A stretch of DNA of 63,188 bases. Origin: Hyphomonadaceae bacterium UBA2389 (GTDB lineage: Bacteria > Pseudomonadota > Alphaproteobacteria > Caulobacterales > Aquidulcibacteraceae). The notes beneath the pieces were generated by a model that was not told the origin of the DNA, did not search any database, and saw only the letters and a program-made list of their open reading frames with translations. Position 1 is the stretch's first letter; each line of letters opens with the position of its first letter. The stretch is taken from the NCBI GenBank assembly GCA_002343395.1, contig DDSN01000009.1:1-63188 (forward strand), given 5' to 3'. Positions 16,645 to 24,410 of the stretch are shown here, piece by piece. A program made the position numbers and the translations under genes.

Positions 16645-17810
16645 CGAGGCGCCGCTTCGCCAAGCGCGAAGAAAAGCGCCGCCAAGATCAGGAGCGACGC
16701 TAAGAGAAATGGCGCTCCAATGCCGATATGTTCAAATGCCGCTCCAGCGCCAAGCGGCCCCGCGACGCGCCCGAGGGCCGAAGCCGATTGCGAAAGCCCC
16801 ATGACCGACCCGCGCTCTCCTTCGCCGGCCTGTACGGCGATGAGCGCGTTCAGCGCTGGCGTCGACAAGCCCAACCCAATGGTTAGAGCGCCCAACGCCG
16901 CCGCCAGCGCCGCGACTTCACTGGCGGCGGACATCGCGCCCAAAGCCGCCGCCGTCAATGCAAGTCCAATGAGCAATGTCATCGGCTCACCCAGCTTGCG
17001 CGCGGCATAGCCCGCGCCGCCGCCCTGCAACGCCACCGCTCCCACGCCCAACGCGGCCAGCGTCCAGCCGACCTCGCGCGGCCCCCACGCCATGCGCGCA
17101 TCGGCCCAAAGTCCGAATACCGTCTCCATGAGCGCTTGCGCGGCGATCATCAGAAACATCACAGCGATAAACCGGCCGAGCGTCGGGCGCGTCAGCAACG
17201 TCCATCGGCTCTGTTGCGCGGGGGCGTTGGTCCGCATCTCGCTGCGCCAACTCTCGCGAAAGAAAGCAAGCGCGGCCAACGCGGCCAACGCGGCCAGCGC
17301 GGCGGAGGCATAGCAGACACGCGCGAAACCATCGCGATCGGGTTCCGCGCCAATCAGAAAGGCGCCGAGCGCGGGTCCGGCTATAAAGCCAAACCCCACC
17401 GCGGCGCCAAGCAAGCCCATGTTACGTGAGCGCGTGCGGTCGTCGGCGAGATCGGCGGCCGCGGCGAACGCCGCCCCGACATTCCCGGCCATGAGGCCGC
17501 CAAACAAGCGCGCGGCGCCCAGTTCCTCGACGCTCGCGGCGCGCGCGATCCAGAGATAGGACGCAACGCCGCCGAGCAATCCCAACACCAGAATGGGCTT
17601 CCGCCCGAAACGGTCGCTCAAGCGGCCCCAAAAGGGCGATGAGACCAGTTGGCCAAACGAATAGGCGCCCATCGCGATCGTCGCGGCGGTGGGTGACGCT
17701 CCGACGTCAAGGGCGAGAAATGGGAACACTGGCAAAAACACGCCGAAACCGGTCATGCCGATCAGCACGACGCCGATCAGGGCGACCAACGAGCCGGTAT
17801 GGGAGTTCAT
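16623..17810 (-). CDS. MFS transporter, TetA/TCR-like exporter
   Basis: A 395-residue major facilitator with about twelve hydrophobic segments. The first contains GVFLPVFPFLALDVGASPTAATIAMGAYSFGQLVSSPFWGRLSDRFGRKPIL, holding the MFS A motif GRLSDRFGRK between helices 2 and 3 as in drug/H+ antiporters. The substrate is unknown; tetracycline-type efflux is only a family default. It is preceded on the same strand by a lipoprotein gene 38 bases away and converges with epmB. Confidence 0.88.
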   Translation of the reverse strand: MNSHTGSLVALIGVVLIGMTGFGVFLPVFPFLALDVGASPTAATIAMGAYSFGQLVSSPFWGRLSDRFGRKPILVLGLLGGVASYLWIARAASVEELGAARLFGGLMAGNVGAAFAAAADLADDRTRSRNMGLLGAAVGFGFIAGPALGAFLIGAEPDRDGFARVCYASAALAALAALAALAFFRESWRSEMRTNAPAQQSRWTLLTRPTLGRFIAVMFLMIAAQALMETVFGLWADARMAWGPREVGWTLAALGVGAVALQGGGAGYAARKLGEPMTLLIGLALTAAALGAMSAASEVAALAAALGALTIGLGLSTPALNALIAVQAGEGERGSVMGLSQSASALGRVAGPLGAGAAFEHIGIGAPFLLASLLILAALFFALGEAAPRQAPSRG

Positions 17811-17848
17811 GGGCGAGAGACTACAGGTTGTTCACGGTGGCGCACGGC

Positions 17849-18925
17849 TCAGGCCGGCGCCCGGACAGGCGCTGGCGCCGCTGGGTTAAGGTACGGGCGC
17901 AAATCCCTCCAGGGAATGGTGACCTCCGTGCCGCCCATGACATACGGCGCGCCAAATGAGTACGGCGGGAAGAGCAACACCAGACCATCCTCGGTGATCA
18001 GCCACAGATGCGGCTTGGTCGCGCTCTCGCGAACATCGCGCTCAGGGGGGACAAACCCATCCTCACGGAATTGGCGTGTGATCTCCGCGACGGCGCGCTG
18101 CGTCAGATAGTCCTGCCACGCCGCATCGGCGCGGAACACGTCGGCTTCGGCAAGCGGCCGCCCCTCGCGCATCAGCACGTTGACCGCCCGCGACGTGGTG
18201 TTGCCATGGGCGGCGCCAAGGGTGTCGGAGCTGGAGTCGAACCGCACGGAAATAAGCTCCGGGCCGGCGAACGCGATCCGGTAATCGAGGGATTCGTTCG
18301 TCGCATCCCCCAGCGCAAACTGCGGCGACTGCGCGACCAACTCGTTGAAACGTTGGATCTGCGGCGTTTGTGGACCGTCGATGCGCGGGAAACGAATATC
18401 GCGCGTAATGGCGGTTGGCACATCGTCTCCGGTCAGGCCGACGGCCTCCGCCGCCTCCGCGGTGACGGGGGTTGCATCCACCACTTCCATGCGTTGGAAC
18501 ACATAGCCGCCTGCCTGCTCAACCGCGCCCGCGGCTTCCTCAATGCGGGCGCGAAACTCACTCTCGAGGCAGGACGTTTGCTCCGGCGTGAGCGCGGACT
18601 CCGGGTCGATAATCCCGCAGGCGATGCGCGCCGCCTCGCGCCAGCGCGTTTGATTTTGCACGAGCATGGCGGCGCCAGCGTCCGACACCGACGCGGACTC
18701 CGCCACCAGCGTTTCTCGCACTTCGTTATCGAGACCGACGAGCGTGTTGTTATCGCAGACGGCGTTGGCGAAGGCGCCGCGCCCCTCGGCGCAGATGTCC
18801 AGCGCTTCGGAAACACGCTCGGCGGAGCTTTCGTCGGTCTTGCCGCCGTTATCCCGATCCCCGCAGCCGGCCAGCGCTACCATGAGCGCCAGCGCGCCGC
18901 TCACCGCGATGTTGCGCACGAACAT
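17849..18925 (-). CDS. Lipoprotein with LprI-like and DUF3298-like domains
   Basis: A 358-residue envelope lipoprotein (signal peptide with LAGC). The first part has the LprI/DUF1311 cysteine pattern: CAEGRGAFANAVCDNNTLVGLDNEV, then ARIACGIIDPESALTPEQTSCLESEFRARI. The second part resembles DUF3298, the C-terminal RsiV-type domain: HGNTTSRAVNVLMREGRPL, LVLLFPPYSFGAPYVMGGTEVTIPWRDLRPYL. LprI proteins inhibit lysozyme and RsiV binds lysozyme, so a lysozyme-related envelope role is a reasonable inference. The ATG at 18925 has GAGAGGA upstream; a longer reading (to 18967) lacks one. It may be cotranscribed with the MFS gene. Confidence 0.8.
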   Translation of the reverse strand: MFVRNIAVSGALALMVALAGCGDRDNGGKTDESSAERVSEALDICAEGRGAFANAVCDNNTLVGLDNEVRETLVAESASVSDAGAAMLVQNQTRWREAARIACGIIDPESALTPEQTSCLESEFRARIEEAAGAVEQAGGYVFQRMEVVDATPVTAEAAEAVGLTGDDVPTAITRDIRFPRIDGPQTPQIQRFNELVAQSPQFALGDATNESLDYRIAFAGPELISVRFDSSSDTLGAAHGNTTSRAVNVLMREGRPLAEADVFRADAAWQDYLTQRAVAEITRQFREDGFVPPERDVRESATKPHLWLITEDGLVLLFPPYSFGAPYVMGGTEVTIPWRDLRPYLNPAAPAPVRAPA

Positions 18926-19247
18926 GCGTGATTGTCCTCTCGCGTCCCCGGGACGGATTTCTGGCACAGAAGCCGGCTGCCGTCACGTCTCGTCGGGCGC
19001 CGCGTGTGGGAAAACCGCCTTTCGGCCGGCCGAAGCGAGGCCAGCCTCGGCGTAGACCATCGCCGGAGCCCCTAGGGTAGAACTCAAGATAGGCGGCCTC
19101 CGGCAGCGATTTCACATTTCTCTCGCAAACCCCAAGTAAGGATCGCAAAGGTTGAGGCGCCCTGGACGCCTGACTCCGCCGCGACGATTGGCCGTTGTTC
19201 GCGGACAAACGCGCTGACATAGAAGGCCTAGAAAAAGGGGTACGGGC
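18926..19247. other. 322-bp divergent intergenic region
   Basis: It separates the lipoprotein gene (minus) from the alkaline phosphatase (plus). A perfect 14-bp palindrome TTCGGCCGGCCGAA lies at 19021-19034, followed by a small CGAGG..CCTCG stem. I see no good Pho box upstream of the phosphatase. No small coding region stands out. Confidence 0.5.
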
Positions 19248-20765
19248 ATGGTCCTTCGAAATCTGGCTCTCTTATTGTGCAGCGTCAGCGTCGCGGCATG
19301 CGCGACCACCGCAACAGGCTCGCGGACGCCCGTCGCCGTCCCGCAGGGGGGCGATGCTTATTTCCAGGCGGCGGCGCAGACCGTCGCGTCACGCCCGTCC
19401 GCGGAACGCGCCCGCAACGTGATTATTTTCATTGGCGACGGCATGGGCGTCTCTACGGTAACCGCGGCGCGCATCTATGCCGGGCAGCGGCTCGGGCAAG
19501 ATGGCGAGAGCTATAACCTCACGCTCGACACGTTTCCCCATACCGCCCTCTCGCGCACCTACGGCAACGACGCTCAGATTTCGGATTCCGCGCCGACGGC
19601 GACAGCGTTGCTTAGCGGCGTGAAAACCAACGAAGGTGTGATCGGCGTGACGGCGGCGTCCACGCCACGGCGGTGCGAGGGACAGAACGCCCACGCCTCA
19701 CGTTCAATCTTTGAGTTCGCCGAGGCCGCGGGCATGGCGACAGGCGTCGTGTCCACGGCGCGCATAACCCACGCGACGCCCGCAGCCGTTTACGCGCATA
19801 CGCCCTATCGCGAGTGGGAAGCCGACTCTGACCTCGGCGGCGCCGCCGCGCAGGGATGCACCGACATCGCTCGCCAGTTGATCGAGTGGCCAGAAGGCGA
19901 TGGGCTCGAACTGGCGTATGGCGGCGGACGCCGCAATTTCCTGCCGACATCGGTCGCCGATCCCGAAGACGCGGCGGCGCGCGGCGAACGCGCGGACGGC
20001 CGCAATCTCGCGGACGAATGGGCCCAGCGCCCTGGCCGCGTCTATGTCTGGAACAGCGCGCAACTCGCGGCGGCCCCAGCAGATGCGAAGGTGCTCGGGC
20101 TCTTCTCCTACGACCACATGGCCTATGAAAGCGCGCGCGCGCGCGACGTCGGCGGCGAACCTTCGCTCGCCGAATTGACCGCCAACGCCATCACGCGGTT
20201 GTCAAACGATCCAGATGGATACGTCCTGCTCGTCGAGGGCGGACGCATCGATCATGCGCACCATGAAGGCCGCGCTGGCGAAGCGCTTTCGGAAACGGTC
20301 GCGTTTGACGACGCCATCCGCACCGCGCTCGCCATGACCAGCCGCGACGACACGTTGGTCGTCGCGACGGCCGACCACAGCCATACGTTCTCGATTTCGG
20401 GGTACTCGCCGCGCGGCGCCCCCATCCTGGGTCTTTCCCTCGGCGACGACGGCGCCCCTATCCTTGCGGCTGATCGGCGACCGTACACCACTCTGGGTTA
20501 CGCGAATGGCCCGGGCAGCATCTACACCGTCCCAGAAGGACAAACCGCGCAGCCGATCCTGCGGCCCGACCTGACAAACACGGATACGCAGTCGCTCGGC
20601 TTCCGCCAGCCTTCACTCGTGCCGCTGCGCTCCGAAACGCACGGCGGAGAGGATGTCACCATCTACGCATGGGGGCCCTCAGACGACACGATCGCCGGCA
20701 CGCTGGAGGAGAACGTCGTCTTTCACGTGATGGCGCGCGCGCTTGGTTTCAGCTGGGCGCGCTAG
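19248..20765 (+). CDS. Alkaline phosphatase (PhoA family), lipoprotein
   Basis: A 505-residue secreted phosphomonoesterase. The metal ligand Asp64 is in FIGDGMGVSTV and the nucleophile Ser114 in QISDSAPTATALLSG. Later metal-site blocks are VEGGRIDHAHHEG and VATADHSHTFSISGYSPRG. The N-terminus has a lipobox (SVAAC, Cys18), so the enzyme is envelope-anchored. It would release phosphate from organic esters. AAAGGGG precedes the ATG. The 3' end overlaps the convergent TrkA/RyR gene by 17 bases. Confidence 0.93.
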   Translation: MVLRNLALLLCSVSVAACATTATGSRTPVAVPQGGDAYFQAAAQTVASRPSAERARNVIIFIGDGMGVSTVTAARIYAGQRLGQDGESYNLTLDTFPHTALSRTYGNDAQISDSAPTATALLSGVKTNEGVIGVTAASTPRRCEGQNAHASRSIFEFAEAAGMATGVVSTARITHATPAAVYAHTPYREWEADSDLGGAAAQGCTDIARQLIEWPEGDGLELAYGGGRRNFLPTSVADPEDAAARGERADGRNLADEWAQRPGRVYVWNSAQLAAAPADAKVLGLFSYDHMAYESARARDVGGEPSLAELTANAITRLSNDPDGYVLLVEGGRIDHAHHEGRAGEALSETVAFDDAIRTALAMTSRDDTLVVATADHSHTFSISGYSPRGAPILGLSLGDDGAPILAADRRPYTTLGYANGPGSIYTVPEGQTAQPILRPDLTNTDTQSLGFRQPSLVPLRSETHGGEDVTIYAWGPSDDTIAGTLEENVVFHVMARALGFSWAR

Positions 20766-22599
20766 ACGACTCACGCCGTACAAAACCGTCCTTGTGCAGG
20801 AGGCGCGCCACATCCATGGCGGCGCGCACCTGCACGACATCGTTTTCCTTGTCGGCTTCGCTAAGCGCGCTCCAAGGGACGAGCTTGTCGTGGATCATCA
20901 GCTCGTTGTCGCGCTGCTCTCCGGCGGCTGAGGGTCGCCATCCCGCTATAAGCCGTTCCGCCATCCAGCGATCGTGCTCACGCTGCGCCATCCTGTCGAT
21001 GAGTTCGGGCGGCAAACTCGGCGCGGTTTCGCCCTTTTCACCCTCGGCCTTGCGCGCCGGGCGCCAGCCGGCGTCCCATAGTTTCGTCATCGCGCTGTCC
21101 GCGGCCGCGCGATTGGCGGCGCGATAGGTTTCAAGCACGTCGCCCCAGTCGCGCATCGCGGACTGCAGTTCCTTCATGCTGACGGCGTCGCGTTTGCCGA
21201 GCCCCTTGTTGTAATGCTCGTGCGCCACGGCGGCGCCGCGGTCGAGTGAACCGCCGATCACGCGGCGGCGCGTTGAAACAGTCTGGTGCGACCCGAACGC
21301 CTGGAGGTAGGCGTCAACTTCCTCCGTCTCGTCGCCTTTCGCGTATTGGCGCGAGAACTCCGACTGCGTGGTTTCGAACATGAAGATCGGAACCGGCCAG
21401 CGCAGGCGGTTGTTGCAGACGCGTTTCAACGCGATCGACAAATGAATGTTGCCCGGATCGGCGCCCGTCGACACGATGATCGCCGTCGGTTTGCCGCGCG
21501 CGGTTTCGACCGCGTCGAGCAGCTCCGCGCCCACGGAGCGCGCGTCCCAATCGAAGGGCATGAAAGCAACATCGGCGGACCAAACCTGAGGATGGGCGAA
21601 CGCCTCGCGGTGGCGCGCTCGGAACCCGGCCTCGGCGGCCTCTGGATTGGGCGCCAGCACGGTGAGCCGCGGCGCCTCAAAGTGCGCAGACCACAAGCTG
21701 ACCAGGATGCGCTCGGCGACGCACTCCGCCGCGCGGTCAAAGCCAAAAAACACGACATGGAGCCGGTCCTGGCGGAAGTGCTGCGCCAGATCGAGCAGCG
21801 TTTGGCTCTCTTTCTGCACCAGCGCGCGCGCCGCCATTTCCTCAAGCGAGAACGGCTTAGGATCGACCGCGCCGGGCGACTTTTTGCGGCGCATCTGGCG
21901 CGAGCTCATTTCGCGCGCTTCGCGCAGCAGCATCGGCGACGCGGTGGCGACATGAACGCTGACGGGCTTCCGGCGGCGGTGCTTCTCCGCCAAGCGGCGT
22001 ACGGCGGCCTCGATCTGCAGGTTGGCGGTGTCGTCCGGCTCGAAAGCGACGACATGCGCGGCGCGGTGGGCGCGCGCCGTGGCCAGCGTCTCGATCAGCC
22101 GCGCGTCCCCCTCCAGGACGATGACGCCCTTGCGGCGCAATCCCAGCGCGGTTTCAGCGGAGAGGTTCTCCGCGATGACGATGACAGCGTCATGGCTGGC
22201 GCGGCAGTTCATGGCCAGTGACAGCGCCGCCGGACTATCGCCGGCAATGACAATGTGATGGGCGGCGCCAAGATTGAAAATGCGCGCAAGCGAGCGGCCG
22301 AGTTGACCGGAAAAGGCGAACAACAACCCGATGACCGGCGTCGCGATCGCGGCGAAGCGCACCACTTCCCGCACGGGGTCACGGGCGCTGAAGTACTCGT
22401 CCCACATGCTGACAGCGCTGATGGTGCGGTAAAACGCTTCCGAGGCGCCAAGATCGCGCCACAGCCAGAACCCGCCGCCGATCCACAGGGCGGTCAGCAG
22501 GATGACGATGCCCCAGCGAAACACGCTGGCCTGGGTGTGAGCCAGCGCGGTCAGTCCGGCCGCCGCCTGCGACCATCCGTTGGCGTAGCGCTGCGCCAT
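20749..22599 (-). CDS. Membrane-anchored TrkA-N (RCK)-like protein with C-terminal RyR domain
   Basis: A 616-residue protein. Two N-terminal helices (VFRWGIVILLTALWIGGGFWLW; FAAIATPVIGLLFAFSG) precede a Rossmann domain starting HHIVIAGDSPAALSLAMN, with ENLSAETALGLRRKGVIVLEGDA as in TrkA-N/RCK gating domains. A second Rossmann-like half starts LHVVFFGFDRAAECVAERI. About 60 residues near the C-terminus (AQREHDRWMAERLIAGWRPS, HDKLVPWSALSEADKENDVVQVRAA) match the ryanodine-receptor RyR repeat. A pore-loop channel segment is not obvious. The ATG at 22599 is favoured by an AGGGGG upstream. Ligand and role are unknown; nucleotide sensing at the membrane is an inference. Confidence 0.82.
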   Translation of the reverse strand: MAQRYANGWSQAAAGLTALAHTQASVFRWGIVILLTALWIGGGFWLWRDLGASEAFYRTISAVSMWDEYFSARDPVREVVRFAAIATPVIGLLFAFSGQLGRSLARIFNLGAAHHIVIAGDSPAALSLAMNCRASHDAVIVIAENLSAETALGLRRKGVIVLEGDARLIETLATARAHRAAHVVAFEPDDTANLQIEAAVRRLAEKHRRRKPVSVHVATASPMLLREAREMSSRQMRRKKSPGAVDPKPFSLEEMAARALVQKESQTLLDLAQHFRQDRLHVVFFGFDRAAECVAERILVSLWSAHFEAPRLTVLAPNPEAAEAGFRARHREAFAHPQVWSADVAFMPFDWDARSVGAELLDAVETARGKPTAIIVSTGADPGNIHLSIALKRVCNNRLRWPVPIFMFETTQSEFSRQYAKGDETEEVDAYLQAFGSHQTVSTRRRVIGGSLDRGAAVAHEHYNKGLGKRDAVSMKELQSAMRDWGDVLETYRAANRAAADSAMTKLWDAGWRPARKAEGEKGETAPSLPPELIDRMAQREHDRWMAERLIAGWRPSAAGEQRDNELMIHDKLVPWSALSEADKENDVVQVRAAMDVARLLHKDGFVRRESSSAPS

Positions 22600-22716
22600 G
22601 AAGCGACCCCCTTCTCCTCCCAGCACGGCCATGATGGGCCTCAGGGATGGGGGCGTCCAGCCCAGGCGCCTGTTCCCGGTTGCGGCGGCGACGCGAATTC
22701 CCTAGCTCTCGGGCAA

Positions 22717-22789
22717 GGCCCCGTAGCTCAGCTGGAAGAGCAGGTCCGTCCTAAGGACACGGTCGGGAGTTCGAGTCTCTCCGGGGTCG
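22717..22789 (+). tRNA. tRNA-Arg (anticodon CCT)
   Basis: Cloverleaf: acceptor GGCCCCG/CGGGGTC (one G-T pair), D arm GCTC..GAGC, anticodon stem GGTCC/GGACA with loop GTCCTAA (anticodon CCT at 34-36) and one G-A mismatch at 27-43, T arm GGGAG TTCGAGT CTCTC. Discriminator G; CCA is not encoded. It reads the rare AGG arginine codon. Such tRNA genes are frequent integration sites, but no integrase or 3' direct repeat was found here. Confidence 0.93.
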
Positions 22790-22935
22790 CTGCCGTCTAA
22801 CCTTGTGCGTTGAAGCCATGGGCGCTCAGGAGCCGAGGCCCACATCGTCTCCGCGACTCTCTGGCTGACTCGAAACTCGCCCGACCCAAGCGCGTCACCA
22901 ATCGCTTTGGAGTTGGTGGGCCGAACGCAGACGGG

Positions 22936-22973
22936 TTGACACAAGTAAGAAATACATTACATGTGTAAGAAAT
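22936..22973 (+). promoter_or_regulatory. Promoter and possible operator of the membrane protein/HTH pair
   Basis: TTGACA (22936-22941) and TACATG (22958-22963) form a -35/-10 pair with a 16-bp spacer in a locally AT-rich stretch. A direct repeat GTAAGAAAT occurs at 22945-22953 and 22965-22973 (20-bp pitch), and TTACA-TG-TGTAA at 22957-22968 is an inverted repeat over the -10. These are likely binding sites for the HTH regulator encoded 600 bases downstream. Confidence 0.5.
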
Positions 22974-22997
22974 TAGTTACAACCAAGGCAACAGGTT

Positions 22998-23564
22998 ATG
23001 TCGCATATGAGCCCGATCCTCTGGATAATAGTGGCGTTAGCCGTCGCCGGCGGCCTGCTTTATGTGGCCGTCCGGCGAACCCAGCGCCATCTCCCGCCGC
23101 TCACGCTGCCACAGGGTGAGAAGCTGCCTAAGACCGCGCTGCAGCGCCTCGCGGAGACAAGCTTCATAGCCGTGGCGACCCTCAGTGCGGCGGCGGCGAC
23201 GATTGTCGTCTTCTTCGGAGTCGAGGCGTTCTGGGACCGCGATGCGGTGAGGTTGTCCGCAACAGGCTTTGTCCTCGCCGCTTTGGCGGTCTTTACCTAC
23301 TACTCGCTGCGAGTGGCCGCCTGGTCCGCGCGCGACGACGGCAAGCTCGATGAACGCGACCGCGCAATCCTCGCAAGCGCGCCGGCGGCGCAAGCGCCCG
23401 CGCTAATGGTCACGCTCGCGGCTTGGATGATTGGGCTCACGGAGAGCTTCCACACCACAGCAGAAGTGCCGACGGTCTTTCTCTATTTGATCTTCTGGTC
23501 TTGCACTATGGTGACCGTAGCGTCGCTGCTTGCCGGCATCGTTGTCGGATATCGCCGCTCGTGA
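22998..23564 (+). CDS. Predicted four-helix membrane protein paired with an HTH regulator
   Basis: A 188-residue protein of unrecognised family. It has four hydrophobic segments: ILWIIVALAVAGGLLYVAV, SFIAVATLSAAAATIVVFFGV, ATGFVLAALAVFTYYSLRVA, and a C-terminal pair around APALMVTLAAWMIGL and VFLYLIFWSCTMVTVASLLAGIVVG. The ATG at 22998 is used; one three codons later is possible. It overlaps the downstream HTH gene as GTGA. Small membrane protein plus small XRE regulator is a common bacterial pairing, usually with the regulator controlling its partner. Confidence 0.75.
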   Translation: MSHMSPILWIIVALAVAGGLLYVAVRRTQRHLPPLTLPQGEKLPKTALQRLAETSFIAVATLSAAAATIVVFFGVEAFWDRDAVRLSATGFVLAALAVFTYYSLRVAAWSARDDGKLDERDRAILASAPAAQAPALMVTLAAWMIGLTESFHTTAEVPTVFLYLIFWSCTMVTVASLLAGIVVGYRRS

Positions 23565-23782
23565 CAGGGGAACGCGCAACGCTCGCCAACTCCATCCGCA
23601 AACTGCGCCTAGAGCATGGGGATATGACGCAACAGGAACTAGCCGATCGCGCCAAGTGCAGTCGACAAACCATTATCATGCTGGAGCAAGAGCGATACGT
23701 GCCTTCACTGGTGCTCGCGATGAGGATCGCGCGGATTTTTCGTACGCCCGTCGAGAAGATATTCACTCTGCGCGACATCTAG
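23561..23782 (+). CDS. Small XRE-family transcriptional regulator
   Basis: A 73-residue helix-turn-helix protein of the HTH_3/YozG-like type: SIRKLRLEHGDMTQQELADRAKCSRQTIIMLEQERYVPSLVLAMRIARIFRTPVEKIFTL. The domain fills the whole protein. The start is the GTG at 23561, overlapping the membrane-protein stop (GTGA), which implies translational coupling. It probably regulates the pair through the repeats near 22945-22973. Confidence 0.85.
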   Translation: MTGERATLANSIRKLRLEHGDMTQQELADRAKCSRQTIIMLEQERYVPSLVLAMRIARIFRTPVEKIFTLRDI

Positions 23783-24002
23783 CGAGCGTCCCGTTCAAGC
23801 GGCTCGTGGCCGCGCGGTCACGGGGGATGTTGAAAACCGCACCGTCTACTCCCGGAAAATGCTCAGAGAGCCATATCGCAGGGCGTCAAACACCCGCTCC
23901 GGGGCCAGAGCGCCCGCTTCAGCGATTAGCCCCGTTTGGCCGAGACGCTTTCCACCGGCGCCGCCAGCTTTGGCCGCCGCGACTCATGCTAACAGCGACC
24001 TC

Positions 24003-24410
24003 ATGCAACCTGTCGCCCAAGCCACCGCCATCATCCTCGCCGGCGCTTCGCTCGGCTGGATCATGCTGTTTTCGTTTGTTCTATCGCCCACCGCGTATGC
24101 TACCTTCGACCAAGGCCGCGCCGAGCGCCTGGTCAAGCAGGTGATGAACCGCGGCCACGGCTTGCTTGGCCTGATCGCGTTCGCGTCCGCCATCGCGGCG
24201 CTGCTTGCCGGCGCGGTCGCCGGCGCCGCGGTCGCGGCGGTGGCCGGCGTGTTCGCGTTCCTGTGCAAGTTCGCGTTGGCGCCGCGCGAGGACAAGCCCA
24301 TCAAGGGAACGCGCGTGCTGAAGACCGCGCGCATCGTCGCCTCCGGGCTCACGGCTTTCATCATGCCCGTGTTGCTTGCGGCGATCGTGCTGACGATGCT
24401 CGGTATCTAA
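24003..24410 (+). CDS. DUF4149-like small membrane protein
   Basis: A 135-residue protein with four hydrophobic helices. The first segment, ILAGASLGWIMLFSFVLSPTAYATFDQGRAERLVKQV, resembles the DUF4149/TMEM205-like pattern of a glycine-rich helix followed by a conserved P and an aromatic/Phe loop. Then come LIAFASAIAALLAGAVAG, AGVFAFLCKFALAPREDK and FIMPVLLAAIVLTMLGI. Function unknown. The ATG at 24003 is chosen because the membrane domain begins there; upstream frame is non-domain. It converges with the next gene, overlapping by 4 bases. Confidence 0.65.
   Translation: MQPVAQATAIILAGASLGWIMLFSFVLSPTAYATFDQGRAERLVKQVMNRGHGLLGLIAFASAIAALLAGAVAGAAVAAVAGVFAFLCKFALAPREDKPIKGTRVLKTARIVASGLTAFIMPVLLAAIVLTMLGI

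Noticed and set aside
19021..19034. 14-bp palindrome upstream of the alkaline phosphatase as a Pho box
   Set aside because: A Pho box is a direct repeat of CTGTCAT-like units; this is a GC-only palindrome without those units.
22717..22789. tRNA-Arg(CCT) as attachment site of an integrated island
   Set aside because: No integrase, no direct repeat of the tRNA 3' end and no phage genes were seen in the following 6 kb.
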